64,000 nucleotides of DNA from Desulfobacteraceae bacterium (GTDB lineage Bacteria > Desulfobacterota > Desulfobacteria > Desulfobacterales > Desulfosarcinaceae), in assembly GCA_003599575.1 (NCBI GenBank), contig QZKV01000133.1, forward strand, positions 62,001-126,000, given 5' to 3'. A program made the translations under genes and the position numbers. Below, piece by piece: positions 44,107 to 52,535 of the stretch (within the stretch, counting starts at the first letter, position 1; every line of letters starts with the position of its first letter). The notes below the pieces were generated by a model. The model had not been told where the DNA came from and ran no database searches. It was given only the letters and a program-made list of their open reading frames with translations.

Positions 44107-45069
44107 TTATTTAATATCATTAATCTTTATTACCTCTTTATTTTTTGAGAGTTTTTTATTTGATGTCACCGTATCGATGATTTTATTATACCATTTTTCA
44201 GAAATTTTCTTTAATTGTTTCTCTACTGAAATCGGATCAGGCTTTTGGTGTCCTGGTTTGTGATTTGCGTTGATTTTTTTATATCCAGATAGGGCTTTAT
44301 TAACTTCTTTAAGAATTCTATTACTATAAGATAGGTGTGATCCATGCGTCGGTAAGCCCGTTATTCTTGTGTCTTTTTCCTTTGTCGGCAGTATTATCGC
44401 GTTGTTTTTATGGTTAATATTATACAACTCTTTAAGTAAGCCCTGTGCGACAACATCGGGAATATTTTTAAAAGCGGAGATCGCTTTGTAAAGAGAACTA
44501 TGATTAAGTACATGATGAACCTGGTTAGGCCATGGCACAGAAGCAATAGTGAAGTTTAAAAACCAATACTTCTTGTATTCAACATATACCTCATTTTTAT
44601 TGAAAATCTTATAATTTCTCTCTTTCTTTGTTTCTTTATCTATTGTTTTCGGGACGTCTGTTCGCCATTGTACTGGATTTCCTTTTTTATCACGTATAAT
44701 ATCTTTCATGATATCAATTTTTTCATTCTCAATGACATTGCCCTTTTCATCAACTACTTCAACGTCTACTTTTCCATTAACTGCAATATTTCTTCGCGTT
44801 CCTCGTTTACTAAAAGCAGCTATAATGCGAGGCGCCTCTTGGCCCGTTTCATTATCTAAATGAGCGATACAAGGGATATTTTCGTTATTGTAAATATCCA
44901 AGTGTGAACGAGCTGCTTCTCTGCCTTGATATCTGTAAGAACATGTAATTGTATCATAATTAGTAGTGCAACGTCCGCTTAGACAGGCACCGCCTTCTGT
45001 GCCTTTTTTTTCCTTAAGATGTAGATGTTGAAATTCAGCGGAGGCAATGTGATTTGTGTCCTCAGACAT
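44107..45069 (-). CDS. AHH-type nuclease toxin, T6SS effector
   Basis: A 320-residue protein. The C-terminal domain has the order expected of the AHH family (HNH/Endo VII superfamily): NQVHHVLNHSSLYKAI with His185-His186, then INHKNNAIILPTK around residues 218-230, then PTHGSHLSYSNRI with His242 and His245. The usual AHH triplet reads VHH here. The first about 100 residues include several cysteines (CLSGRCTTNYDTITC) and match no trafficking domain I know. It lies downstream of a PAAR-like protein and a ketosynthase-fold protein and directly before two immunity genes. Predicted action is DNA or RNA cleavage in a target cell. Confidence 0.75.
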   Translation of the reverse strand: MSEDTNHIASAEFQHLHLKEKKGTEGGACLSGRCTTNYDTITCSYRYQGREAARSHLDIYNNENIPCIAHLDNETGQEAPRIIAAFSKRGTRRNIAVNGKVDVEVVDEKGNVIENEKIDIMKDIIRDKKGNPVQWRTDVPKTIDKETKKERNYKIFNKNEVYVEYKKYWFLNFTIASVPWPNQVHHVLNHSSLYKAISAFKNIPDVVAQGLLKELYNINHKNNAIILPTKEKDTRITGLPTHGSHLSYSNRILKEVNKALSGYKKINANHKPGHQKPDPISVEKQLKKISEKWYNKIIDTVTSNKKLSKNKEVIKINDIK

Positions 45070-45083
45070 GCGCTCTTACTCCG

Positions 45084-46196
45084 TTAGTTTGTCTGGGTCA
45101 GCGTGGCCAATAGAGCGCCAACGTACCCATAAGGTGAACTGGCCGTTATCAAGGCTACATTATATTGTGAGTAGTGGCGTCGATGGCTTTCGATGGCCAC
45201 ACACAAATTGCAAAGGGAGTTGGCGGTCCCAATATCCCCTATTGCAGCTGAAACTATGACTGTCAACGCTCTGGCATCAAGTAAATTTTTCGGTGTTTTT
45301 ATTTGAGCATGAGAATATTCAATGGATCGCCAATTCTCACCGTTTATATCGAGATACAAAGTGCCTGTGTATGGTTTGTTTAATTGGGCGGCCGATAGTG
45401 TTTCAATTAACGACTCGCTTAATCCTATTCCAGTGTTATGCTCTTGAGTCTCGTCATTATAGAAATAGTTTTTTTCGAATTTTTTGCTGAAATTGTTTAT
45501 AAAAGCAAACCTATTTGCATCGCTTCGCTGTGCTGACCTTTCACTTTCCAATAAAATGGCAGCAGCCGCCTCGCCAGGAACCAAACCCGTCGGGTTGTTG
45601 CTATTTTTTAACTGACCTCTCGCATTCAACCACCATAATGAATAGGGGTCGATGTTGGAATCAGCGGCAAGTAGAATTATCCGGTCAACATCAGATCTAT
45701 TATGAAGTAATTCATTTGCCAGATAACAGGCACTCATCGTTCCAGGATTATCCTCTGAAATTAGAAAGCTGTTTTCTAATTTGACAGGCAGTTTGGATTG
45801 CCGGATAAATGGTACAACGTAAAAATTCTTTACATTGTTTTCATTAACCACACCAGCTAAATCAAAACGGGCCGCATTCAGTACCGGCGTTATAAATATA
45901 ATAGCGGTTTTCAGCCAGAATGTCGCATCTTCTTTTGCAGGCAAATTGGAATAGTTGATGAGATCATTCAACGCACATTTTCCCATCGTAAGCCATCTTC
46001 CAATGCTACTAAAACCGTCAGTAATGCCTGCCACTGGGTAACCGGTCAAGGGTTCCGCCTTGTGACTCTCCTCATCCATTACGTAATAATGGCTGATTTC
46101 TTTGGGTCTAGTAATGCCAGCCCTTATGGATGCACATGATGTGCGAACGTCATGCCCCACTGCGGTAACTAATCCTATGCCGGTGACAATTAGCAT
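45084..46196 (-). CDS. Ketosynthase-fold protein of T6SS effector loci, probably non-catalytic
   Basis: A 370-residue thiolase-fold protein. The N-terminus VTGIGLVTAVGHDVRTSCAS is that of beta-ketoacyl synthases, and PTGLVPGEAAAAILLE matches their PGE(G/A)A segment. Where condensing enzymes have the DTACSSS nucleophile elbow, this protein reads NPGTMSACYLANELL, with no cysteine at the expected place by eye, and the later catalytic histidine motifs are not apparent. Such proteins recur beside DUF4150 and toxin genes and are presumed to help load or fold effectors. It lies between the PAAR-like gene and the toxin. Confidence 0.72.
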   Translation of the reverse strand: MLIVTGIGLVTAVGHDVRTSCASIRAGITRPKEISHYYVMDEESHKAEPLTGYPVAGITDGFSSIGRWLTMGKCALNDLINYSNLPAKEDATFWLKTAIIFITPVLNAARFDLAGVVNENNVKNFYVVPFIRQSKLPVKLENSFLISEDNPGTMSACYLANELLHNRSDVDRIILLAADSNIDPYSLWWLNARGQLKNSNNPTGLVPGEAAAAILLESERSAQRSDANRFAFINNFSKKFEKNYFYNDETQEHNTGIGLSESLIETLSAAQLNKPYTGTLYLDINGENWRSIEYSHAQIKTPKNLLDARALTVIVSAAIGDIGTANSLCNLCVAIESHRRHYSQYNVALITASSPYGYVGALLATLTQTN

Positions 46197-46217
46197 CTTG
46201 TATTTACATGCCTTTAG

Positions 46218-46676
46218 CTAAAATTTCTTGTCACAAATCAAACAAACCGGCTTCAGCTCCGGCATAATCACAACAATCGGCGGCTGAAGCACTGGAAACG
46301 GCGGCGTGTTTTTATCGTTGTGCAGCATCAAATCAAATGCCCTGGGCACGTTCTTGCCTTCGATTTTCACGTCAAAGGAGTAGTTGATGAATTCGGCCTT
46401 GCCGCTGGTCTTGCTGGAAGCCACGCCCTTGAGGGCGCCGGCTTCATCGCCCATGCTGGTCTTGAAGTTCGAATCCTTAAGGCAAACCGGGTTGCCGTCG
46501 ATTTTGACCTTTTTACTGCCCTTGTCTGTGTCGCTGGACTTGGCGATGTTGGGATAGGGGATGGGCACCACGGCCGGTCCGCACTGGGTTTTGCACAGGT
46601 CCGGAAAGGCGATGGAAATCCCACCGCTGTCTTTATGGACCACGGATAGTTTGTTGACGCCAACGGTTACGCCCAT
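46218..46676 (-). CDS. PAAR-like (DUF4150) spike-tip protein
   Basis: A 152-residue DUF4150/Tox-PAAR-like protein. Typical elements are the N-terminal DSGGISIAFPDLCKTQCGP and VPIPYPNIAKSSDTDKGSKK, then a GDEAGALKGVASSKTSGKAEF region. These proteins cap the VgrG beta-helix in the manner of PAAR proteins and recruit effectors. No toxin is fused to it, so the nuclease must be carried non-covalently, probably with help from the ketosynthase-fold, DUF2169 and DUF6484-type proteins. It is the only PAAR-class protein in the window. Confidence 0.85.
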   Translation of the reverse strand: MGVTVGVNKLSVVHKDSGGISIAFPDLCKTQCGPAVVPIPYPNIAKSSDTDKGSKKVKIDGNPVCLKDSNFKTSMGDEAGALKGVASSKTSGKAEFINYSFDVKIEGKNVPRAFDLMLHNDKNTPPFPVLQPPIVVIMPELKPVCLICDKKF

Positions 46677-46729
46677 GGCTTTTCCTCATGGATTGGGTAC
46701 GTAAAATCAGGCTTTATGGTCATTGACAA

Positions 46730-48076
46730 CTATTTTTTGTGCTCCATTCCAGCCTTGGAATTTTGAATATCCATTAACAGTTTTCTCTGCATGGAGACCG
46801 GAAGATCCGTTTCAAAAGGCAAATTGTTTCCGCTTTTAATCACCCATTCCTCATGGGCCAGTTTGCGTACCACATGGGGGCTATTTTCAGACAACAGATT
46901 TTCAATGATACTCGCCTTGGAAAATGGTTTTCCGTTGCGATAACACAGCGAGGGGTCAAATCGTTTGGAATTGTCCTGCCACCATTTTTGCCAGGCGTCC
47001 GGGTTTCTCGAAAGCTGAATTACACGTGCGCCGTGCGGTTCGCTGTTTTCGTTCAGAGGTTCACCCTTTTTCACTTTTTCAACCTCATCTTCAAAGAGCG
47101 TATCCTCGTCTATTTCTTCAGGTATAAAGACCTCTTCGTAAAGATCTGCGCCCGTGATTAGATTCAGAGAAATGGCGGCTATATTGCCGGATTGCTCATC
47201 AAGAAGGCTGTCCACCAGGATGGGGATGGATGACATATCACCCAAAAAGCCTAAGCAAAGGAGCAGGTTGGGCGATTTTACGCGTTTATAATAAAGGTCG
47301 TGAAGGATGGGAACATGTTCTTTATTGCCAGCAATACCGATCAGGATAAAAGGCCATTCTTTTTCCCGCGCGGTCTTCAACAAATTCCCGAGTATATTTA
47401 AGTGACCCATCCTTAATAGCGCCAATGATATCTCGTAGGCGATCTTGCCTTCAGCATCCTTAAGCAGGGTCAACAAAAGATCTTGAGCTCTTTTTTCTCC
47501 GAGACGACCGATCGCGTGGATTACTTCTGGCACAGGGTTGTTCTTTTTATCCTGCACTATTTTAAGCAACTCGTCCCCAAATGGGAGGCGTTTAAATGCT
47601 GCTACAGTAGCGGCGATCTTGATGAGATCAACTTCATCGAATAAAAGCATTTTTCGAATCAGGTCTTGCCATTCTGCGGGAAGCTCATGCTTTAATGCTT
47701 CGGTTATGCTTCTGATGCTATCATCATTGAGTTCGGCTTCTTCCAGGGCTTCCTGTAAATAGTCCAATCGCTTCTGGCGGCAAAAAACTCGAATAGCCGA
47801 ATGCAGTTCTCCGAAATCTCCTTCAGCTGCCCGCATGCGACAAACATCAAGGGCGAGGTCTTCACCTACGACGAGCGCATCGATATGGGCTTCCAATCTC
47901 TCTTCAAAATCTTCGATATCCGTCCAGGTGATTTGCGGGTCTTCGAAAAGCCCCAATCGCTGTTCGTAGAGGAATGATGACTCTTCCATATGCTCAAGGT
48001 AGAGGCCAACGTAGAAGCCCTTTTCCGAAGGGCCATCGGTAAGCACAGGTTTTTCAGTTCTTCTCGATTGATTCAT
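46730..48076 (-). CDS. HEAT-repeat protein (TIGR02270-like) of the T6SS effector operon
   Basis: A 448-residue soluble helical protein with HEAT-like repeats in the middle (for example PVPEVIHAIGRLGEKRAQDL and KIAYEISLALLRMGHLNIL). The C-terminal part has CYRNGKPFSKASIIENLL and a tail matching what I recall of the TIGR02270 family, which regularly sits next to DUF2169 and DUF4150 genes. A scaffold or chaperone role in effector loading is the working guess. It is separated from the DUF2169 gene by two bases and from the PAAR-like gene by 53. Confidence 0.68.
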   Translation of the reverse strand: MNQSRRTEKPVLTDGPSEKGFYVGLYLEHMEESSFLYEQRLGLFEDPQITWTDIEDFEERLEAHIDALVVGEDLALDVCRMRAAEGDFGELHSAIRVFCRQKRLDYLQEALEEAELNDDSIRSITEALKHELPAEWQDLIRKMLLFDEVDLIKIAATVAAFKRLPFGDELLKIVQDKKNNPVPEVIHAIGRLGEKRAQDLLLTLLKDAEGKIAYEISLALLRMGHLNILGNLLKTAREKEWPFILIGIAGNKEHVPILHDLYYKRVKSPNLLLCLGFLGDMSSIPILVDSLLDEQSGNIAAISLNLITGADLYEEVFIPEEIDEDTLFEDEVEKVKKGEPLNENSEPHGARVIQLSRNPDAWQKWWQDNSKRFDPSLCYRNGKPFSKASIIENLLSENSPHVVRKLAHEEWVIKSGNNLPFETDLPVSMQRKLLMDIQNSKAGMEHKK

Positions 48077-48078
48077 TG

Positions 48079-49089
48079 CTATTTATATAACCTGCAGACC
48101 ACCTTCTTTATAGCCCGGAACTCACCCGGGACCGGATAATTGCCACTCCACACCAGAACCATTTGATCTTCATCCGTATTGAAGCAAACTTTATCAAGAT
48201 TCATTTTTACGGCGGATTCTTCATTCGCGTCTTCAACAAGGCATTCAGGATAAAGGCCAGGCAGATCGAATCGGATGGTGCCCAACCGTGAAGCACCTGC
48301 AATTTCAACCGACTCGTTGCCTTTCATAAAGCCTGGGTATAGCAGTGCCGGATTGGCCGCATTGAAAAAGCGGGTGTCGAAATCAACCGGCAGGAGCGGC
48401 ATTCTGCTTGTTTGCCACGCTTTGTCGCATGTACCGGCAAATTCCCTGCGCGGTGTCCAGGAAGGCGCGATAAAACCAAATCCGGTCGGTTTGGGCCTGT
48501 CCGTAATGCGTTTTATAAGTTTGTTTGGATCTTCGAAATTTGGGAGCGGGCTGCCTTCTTTCGGAAGGTTTCCTTTTTTAGACCTGAATCCAACACCCAC
48601 CGGATTCATTGGTTCATATTCATGCTTTTGCGGATCTTTATTGCTGCGATCATTACCTCCGTAGGCGCGTTCGAACACTATGGGGATTTTCTCAAATGGT
48701 TGCGGTGAACTCATGGTCAAAAATCCGACCCTTTTTTCCCAAACTCGATCACCGAATACTTTGACCAGGTGTTGTAGAATTCCAATTTTCAAACGGACAT
48801 AGGACTCTTTGAAATTCGAACCTGGCGCATAGGCATGACCTATCAGTGCAATGTCCGTTGCGGTTTTTCCAAACGAGAAATCCGATGCATAGCGAATACT
48901 TGATTCGCCAGGTGTGCCATAGTAAATATCCGCCATTTCAATGGGTTGCTTCTTGTCGGCAGCCGTGAGCGCACCATGTTTGTCAAAATTGTAGGTCGCT
49001 TTGACCACGATAAGGAGTAAATTTTTACCCTCCTTGTCGCTTATGGCGTAACGTTCCGCTTCAAATGGTGTCAGGTTTTCAAGGTTCAT
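48079..49089 (-). CDS. DUF2169 family T6SS effector-loading protein
   Basis: A 336-residue DUF2169 protein. The N-terminus NLTPFEAERYAISDKEGKNL, followed by VVKATYNFDKHG, is the family signature; a PQPFEKIPIVFERAYGG motif and APSWTPRREFAGTCD follow. DUF2169 proteins are encoded with PAAR-like proteins and act as adaptors for effector loading onto VgrG. It lies immediately after the DUF6484-type gene with no intervening base and two bases before the HEAT-repeat gene, so the three are surely one operon. Confidence 0.88.
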   Translation of the reverse strand: MNLENLTPFEAERYAISDKEGKNLLLIVVKATYNFDKHGALTAADKKQPIEMADIYYGTPGESSIRYASDFSFGKTATDIALIGHAYAPGSNFKESYVRLKIGILQHLVKVFGDRVWEKRVGFLTMSSPQPFEKIPIVFERAYGGNDRSNKDPQKHEYEPMNPVGVGFRSKKGNLPKEGSPLPNFEDPNKLIKRITDRPKPTGFGFIAPSWTPRREFAGTCDKAWQTSRMPLLPVDFDTRFFNAANPALLYPGFMKGNESVEIAGASRLGTIRFDLPGLYPECLVEDANEESAVKMNLDKVCFNTDEDQMVLVWSGNYPVPGEFRAIKKVVCRLYK

Positions 49090-49674
49090 TTAATTGATGC
49101 TGACTGAAGCCCCTTTTATTTTGTTCGGGCCTCGGGATCGGCTGGTCAGATTTGTCCCGAGAATTACAACTTTACCGTCTCTTTTAATTGTGATGCTCCC
49201 TTTGCCGCACTTCAAAACAATCTCTTTTTTGGCCTCGAAGACGATCCTTTCATTATCGACGAACAGATCGGCAGGTTTTGCGGGACTGCTCGCCTCCGGG
49301 GCAATCTCCACTGAGATGATGTCTTCTATAATATTTTCAAGCAGGCCTACTATAATGGGAAACTCTTTAAGCCCGTTTTCGAACATAAGGAGTACTTGGC
49401 GGCCGACGTTTGATTTTTTAAGCAACTCACGCCTGTCTATACTTGATAATAATCTTGCGGGAACAGGATCATTGCCGTCAAATACCACCCAAATTTCCCC
49501 TGGATTTTCAGGCTCAGCGATTCTGCCGATAACCGGGTAAGGCAATCGGCCTGTATTTGAGAAATGATCCTCAATTTCTTTTTTCTGTCTTTTTTTTTCC
49601 ATCTGATCATACCCTGATAAAGTCTGAGCTGCCCGCAGAGGGATGGTCTTGCAGCAACATTTCAAGCATTTCAA
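49090..49674 (-). CDS. DUF6484-like protein with a VgrG-like tip
   Basis: A protein of up to 194 residues. The middle (GRIAEPENPGEIWVVFDGND, then ARLLSS) fits the DUF6484 OB-like domain. The C-terminal 50 residues closely resemble the tip of the VgrG encoded at 40441: KKEIVLKCGKGSITIKRDGK against SKEIALNCGGASIILKKDGK. It should form a short beta-helix end able to bind the PAAR-like protein. The first 24 residues (MKCLKCCCKT...) look non-native; a start at Met25, coordinate 49602, giving MEKKRQKK, is more likely. Confidence 0.75.
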   Translation of the reverse strand: MKCLKCCCKTIPLRAAQTLSGYDQMEKKRQKKEIEDHFSNTGRLPYPVIGRIAEPENPGEIWVVFDGNDPVPARLLSSIDRRELLKKSNVGRQVLLMFENGLKEFPIIVGLLENIIEDIISVEIAPEASSPAKPADLFVDNERIVFEAKKEIVLKCGKGSITIKRDGKVVILGTNLTSRSRGPNKIKGASVSIN

Positions 49675-49700
49675 TAAATTCTGCCGCCATTTGAAAGCAC

Positions 49701-50189
49701 TTAGAACTCGACCTCTATGGCTTCCGATGCACTTCCGGTGCCGAATTTGACATTTCCTTCCATATTCATGAATACGAACGTGGATTCACCCGGCACTACT
49801 CCACACCCTTTTCCCGAGAGGTGGCGTAACCCGAGCAAGTCAACCAGTCTATCTCTGGTCTTCTTCATGCTTTCATCATTACCTGATTTGATCGCCTCGT
49901 TGGGATCCTTCCGCGGCCCTAAGTATGTCGCCCACAAATCCAAGATACCGACGATCCACACCTTGGCCACCTTATCCAAGGCCTTCGCCGTAGACATCCC
50001 CGTTCTCAGCTCCGGCAGGATGACGTTATGGGGAAAATTGTTCTGATATGGTTTTATACTCATATGCGCACCCCATTTTCCGCCATCGGCCAAAACGCAT
50101 GTAATCGTAAGGCAGGAAGTCACGCTTGGATACATCAACTCCTCATGATTTTTCGCAAATCCAACCTGACCCTCTTCAAGTCTTATCAT
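49701..50189 (-). CDS. Conserved-looking protein of unknown function, head of the effector operon
   Basis: A 162-residue protein with no domain I recognise. It begins MIRLEEGQVGFAKNHEELMY and has a GGKWGAHMSIKPYQNNFPHN segment and a C-terminal HLSGKGCGVVPGESTFVF. The Met at 50189 is chosen because a strong GGAGGAGG precedes it on the minus strand (complement of 50194-50202); a frame extending to 50243 lacks such a site. It is 27 bases upstream of the DUF6484-type gene, so it is probably the first gene of the operon and may be part of effector loading or a further immunity-like protein. Confidence 0.65.
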   Translation of the reverse strand: MIRLEEGQVGFAKNHEELMYPSVTSCLTITCVLADGGKWGAHMSIKPYQNNFPHNVILPELRTGMSTAKALDKVAKVWIVGILDLWATYLGPRKDPNEAIKSGNDESMKKTRDRLVDLLGLRHLSGKGCGVVPGESTFVFMNMEGNVKFGTGSASEAIEVEF

Positions 50190-51062
50190 GCTTGCCTCCT
50201 CCGTGAATAGTCCCTTGGGTATGTGCTCCCCTCCCTTATGCATAGCAATACTTGGACTATTTCAGCTGCATCGAACCCCTCGCGCTTGATATTGCATTCA
50301 CCCGTGTTAAAATAGCCATCTAGATCAAAAGCTTTTTCTTTGATGTTCTTGTTAAGAAACCTGGTTGCTTTTGAGCAATCCGCACCGTTCGTCTTTTATG
50401 GTCGGATTTGGAAAAAGCAAAGACGGGCGAGAAAAGAAACAGCCTGAAAGTTATGGGTCGCGCTGTATGCTTCATAACCCCTTGGACTCTTTGCAAAAGG
50501 GATCAGGTCCGGACATGTGGAAATATATATGATGTTTGCTTGGGTGTCAAAATATTAAATTGGGATGGCCGATGGCAGAGGCGAAGGTCGAATCTATCCG
50601 TTTGGCAGGTATTACACCTTTTTTCACATTCAAAAAAAGTGCTTGACTTTTCAAAATCGACTGCATATGAATACCTGCCTAAGCTTTTGAAGTAGTTGCC
50701 AGCGATATGTCCGCCCCCTTTCGTTTCACTCTGCTTTCCAGACTCATTCGTTCAGGCGGACCAATACCTTCGAAAGCCGCACGCCATGGGCTGACGGTCC
50801 ATCTTTCGTTTATAAAAGCACTTTAAGGTTCGGCTCGTTCTGCGCTGCAAAAGGGGCATTTGTGTACAGTGCCCGGCAAGTGCTATTCTGATTCTTCGAG
50901 CAAACCTGAATGAAACATTTCCCTTCTTTTAGTGGCGGTTTTCTCCCCGCCTCGCAAGTACTTTTACTAAGATGGCGCCACCAGGATGTTCAAAATGGTG
51001 GTCACTTTAACCCGGCTGGCGTTGTTTCCATTCATTGGAATCATTTTTGCGCGCTTTTGGCG
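50190..51062. other. Divergent intergenic region between effector island and pilin operon
   Basis: 873 bases with no convincing gene. An open frame at 50408-50695 has no ribosome-binding site, poor codon pattern and no recognisable motif. A sigma70-like promoter candidate lies at 50643-50671 on the plus strand. A small hairpin-capable stretch GGGCA/TGCCC is seen near 50853-50873. No c-di-GMP riboswitch pattern was recognised in the long leader. Promoters for both the minus-strand effector operon and the pilin operon are expected here. Confidence 0.45.
50643..50671 (+). promoter_or_regulatory. Candidate sigma70 promoter upstream of the minor-pilin operon
   Basis: TTGACT (50643-50648, five of six consensus bases), a 17-base spacer, and TATGAA (50666-50671, four of six). 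Spacing is ideal. It lies about 390 bases before the first pilin gene, which would imply a long leader RNA; an uncharacterised small transcript in this gap is the alternative. Confidence 0.35.
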
Positions 51063-51557
51063 ATGCATGGCGAAGTGAAAAAGATGAAAAAGGATTCGGG
51101 CTTTACGTTGTTGGAAGCGATAATCGTATTGGCCATCATGATGATTGGCACCCTTGGCGTTCCGGCGCTCCACTCGTATTTCGATAGGCAGGGAGCCGGT
51201 CTAGCCGCCGAGCGGTTGCGCGGCGATCTGCAAATGGCGCGCTTCATGGCTATCAATAAGAAACAGACCTGCTCGGTCTTTTTTAACAAGCCGGGCCCCA
51301 ATCAATATATCAATTCACTCAATCAACAAGTCTTAGATTTGTCCGGTTACCATGGTGGGGTAAATTTTCCGAACTATGGGCCGGATGGTCGCAAGAATGT
51401 TTCCAGAGTGGCATTCAACCGGCAGGGAATGTCGACTTCTGCCGTGCCCGTCTATGTGTATCTGGCAGATCAAAAAAGGCAGAGCGTTTACTGCATAAGC
51501 ATTTACAGCCCGGGTGGTATTTCCGTAGCGCGGTGGAATGGTTCGGATTGGCGATAA
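51063..51557 (+). CDS. GspH/FimT-type minor pilin
   Basis: A pseudopilin of about 157-164 residues. The prepilin peptidase site reads KKDSG/FTLLEAIIVLAIM, with Gly at -1, Phe at +1 and Glu at +5, followed by the hydrophobic helix. The C-terminal domain (VAFNRQGMSTS, then GGISVARW) matches the GspH/FimT pattern. Starts at ATG 51063 or 51084 give leaders of sensible length; the frame upstream to 50910 does not look coding. It heads a fimT-pilW-pilV-pilX-pilY1 operon, the standard order for type IV pilus priming complexes. Confidence 0.85.
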   Translation: MHGEVKKMKKDSGFTLLEAIIVLAIMMIGTLGVPALHSYFDRQGAGLAAERLRGDLQMARFMAINKKQTCSVFFNKPGPNQYINSLNQQVLDLSGYHGGVNFPNYGPDGRKNVSRVAFNRQGMSTSAVPVYVYLADQKRQSVYCISIYSPGGISVARWNGSDWR

Positions 51558-51571
51558 ACACGGAACAGGCG

Positions 51572-52507
51572 ATGAAAACCAGGGCAGAAATCGGAACAGG
51601 GTATATGCGCAACCGCCAAAAGCGTTGGACCGCCTATGGAGCCCGTTTTAGGGCGGGCTTTACACTGGTGGAATTGATGGTAGCACTTTTGGTCGGCGTC
51701 ATCACGATCGGCGCAGTCTACTCGGTGCACATCGTTCAACAAAAAGCCTATCGCTACCAGCAGCTAAGAGTGTCGATGCACCAGAATTTACGCGGCGCCA
51801 TAGCCATCCTGGAACAACAGATCCGTATGGCCGGATTCGATCCGGAAAACACCGGAAAGTTCGGTATCACCGACGTCAGGCGATATGACCTGGTGGGTAC
51901 CCGGCCGGACCCGGACGGAGAGCCGGCCTTGTTTTACATGATGGATTTGGACGAGAATGGGGCGCCGGACGACAGCGGGCCGCGCGACTTCAAAGGAGAT
52001 CCCCGCAACAGAGAATTCGCCAATTTCAGGGTACGTGACGACAAAAATACCGCTCGCCTCTACCTGGCCTGGGACAACGGCGGCGGGCGCCGTCCCCTGG
52101 CGGAAAACATCCGCCACATCGCATTTGCGTATGCCATCGATGCGGACGGAGACGGCCAGAAGGATACCTGGAACGGCGGAGCATTTACGATCTGGGCGGT
52201 GGATACGGATAATGACAATTTGCTCGATACGCATCTCGACGCCAACAATGACGGTATGATCGATGAACGCGACGATACGGATGATGATCAGCGCATCACC
52301 GGCGCGGACGGCTGCGCGCTCGACCCTCCCGTCTCTTTGGACCGGATTCGAGCGGTGCGGGTGTGGTTGCTGGCGGTAAGCGCATTTCCAATCAAAGAAC
52401 AGGTGGATAATCGCAGTTATGTGGTCGGAGACCGGATTTTTACTGCAGGCAACGATGCCTTTGTACGTCGGATACTGGAAAGTATGGTCGAGTGCCGCAA
52501 TTTATAG
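51572..52507 (+). CDS. pilW: PilW-type minor pilin with calcium-binding-like loops
   Basis: About 311 residues from ATG 51572 (or 300 from ATG 51605). The prepilin site is RAG/FTLVELMVALLVG. In the second half three acidic loops follow closely, DADGDGQKD, DTDNDNLLD and DANNDGMID (about residues 190-230), then DDTDDDQ; these resemble EF-hand or thrombospondin-type-3 calcium loops. PilW-like proteins are part of the minor pilin complex that primes pilus assembly with PilY1. The calcium loops suggest the tip complex is calcium-stabilised. Confidence 0.85.
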   Translation: MKTRAEIGTGYMRNRQKRWTAYGARFRAGFTLVELMVALLVGVITIGAVYSVHIVQQKAYRYQQLRVSMHQNLRGAIAILEQQIRMAGFDPENTGKFGITDVRRYDLVGTRPDPDGEPALFYMMDLDENGAPDDSGPRDFKGDPRNREFANFRVRDDKNTARLYLAWDNGGGRRPLAENIRHIAFAYAIDADGDGQKDTWNGGAFTIWAVDTDNDNLLDTHLDANNDGMIDERDDTDDDQRITGADGCALDPPVSLDRIRAVRVWLLAVSAFPIKEQVDNRSYVVGDRIFTAGNDAFVRRILESMVECRNL

Positions 52508-52535
52508 CAGGAGAATTTCTACTGAGGATCATGCC

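Noticed and set aside
50408-50695. 95-residue plus-strand frame in the gap before the pilin genes
   Set aside because: No ribosome-binding site, no motif, atypical composition; treated as non-coding.
50680-50910. Long leader of the pilin operon as a c-di-GMP (GEMM) riboswitch
   Set aside because: The conserved core sequence of that riboswitch class could not be found by eye.
50910-51062. N-terminal extension of the first pilin frame
   Set aside because: It would place 50 or more non-conserved residues before the prepilin leader; the short-leader starts at 51063 or 51084 fit prepilins.
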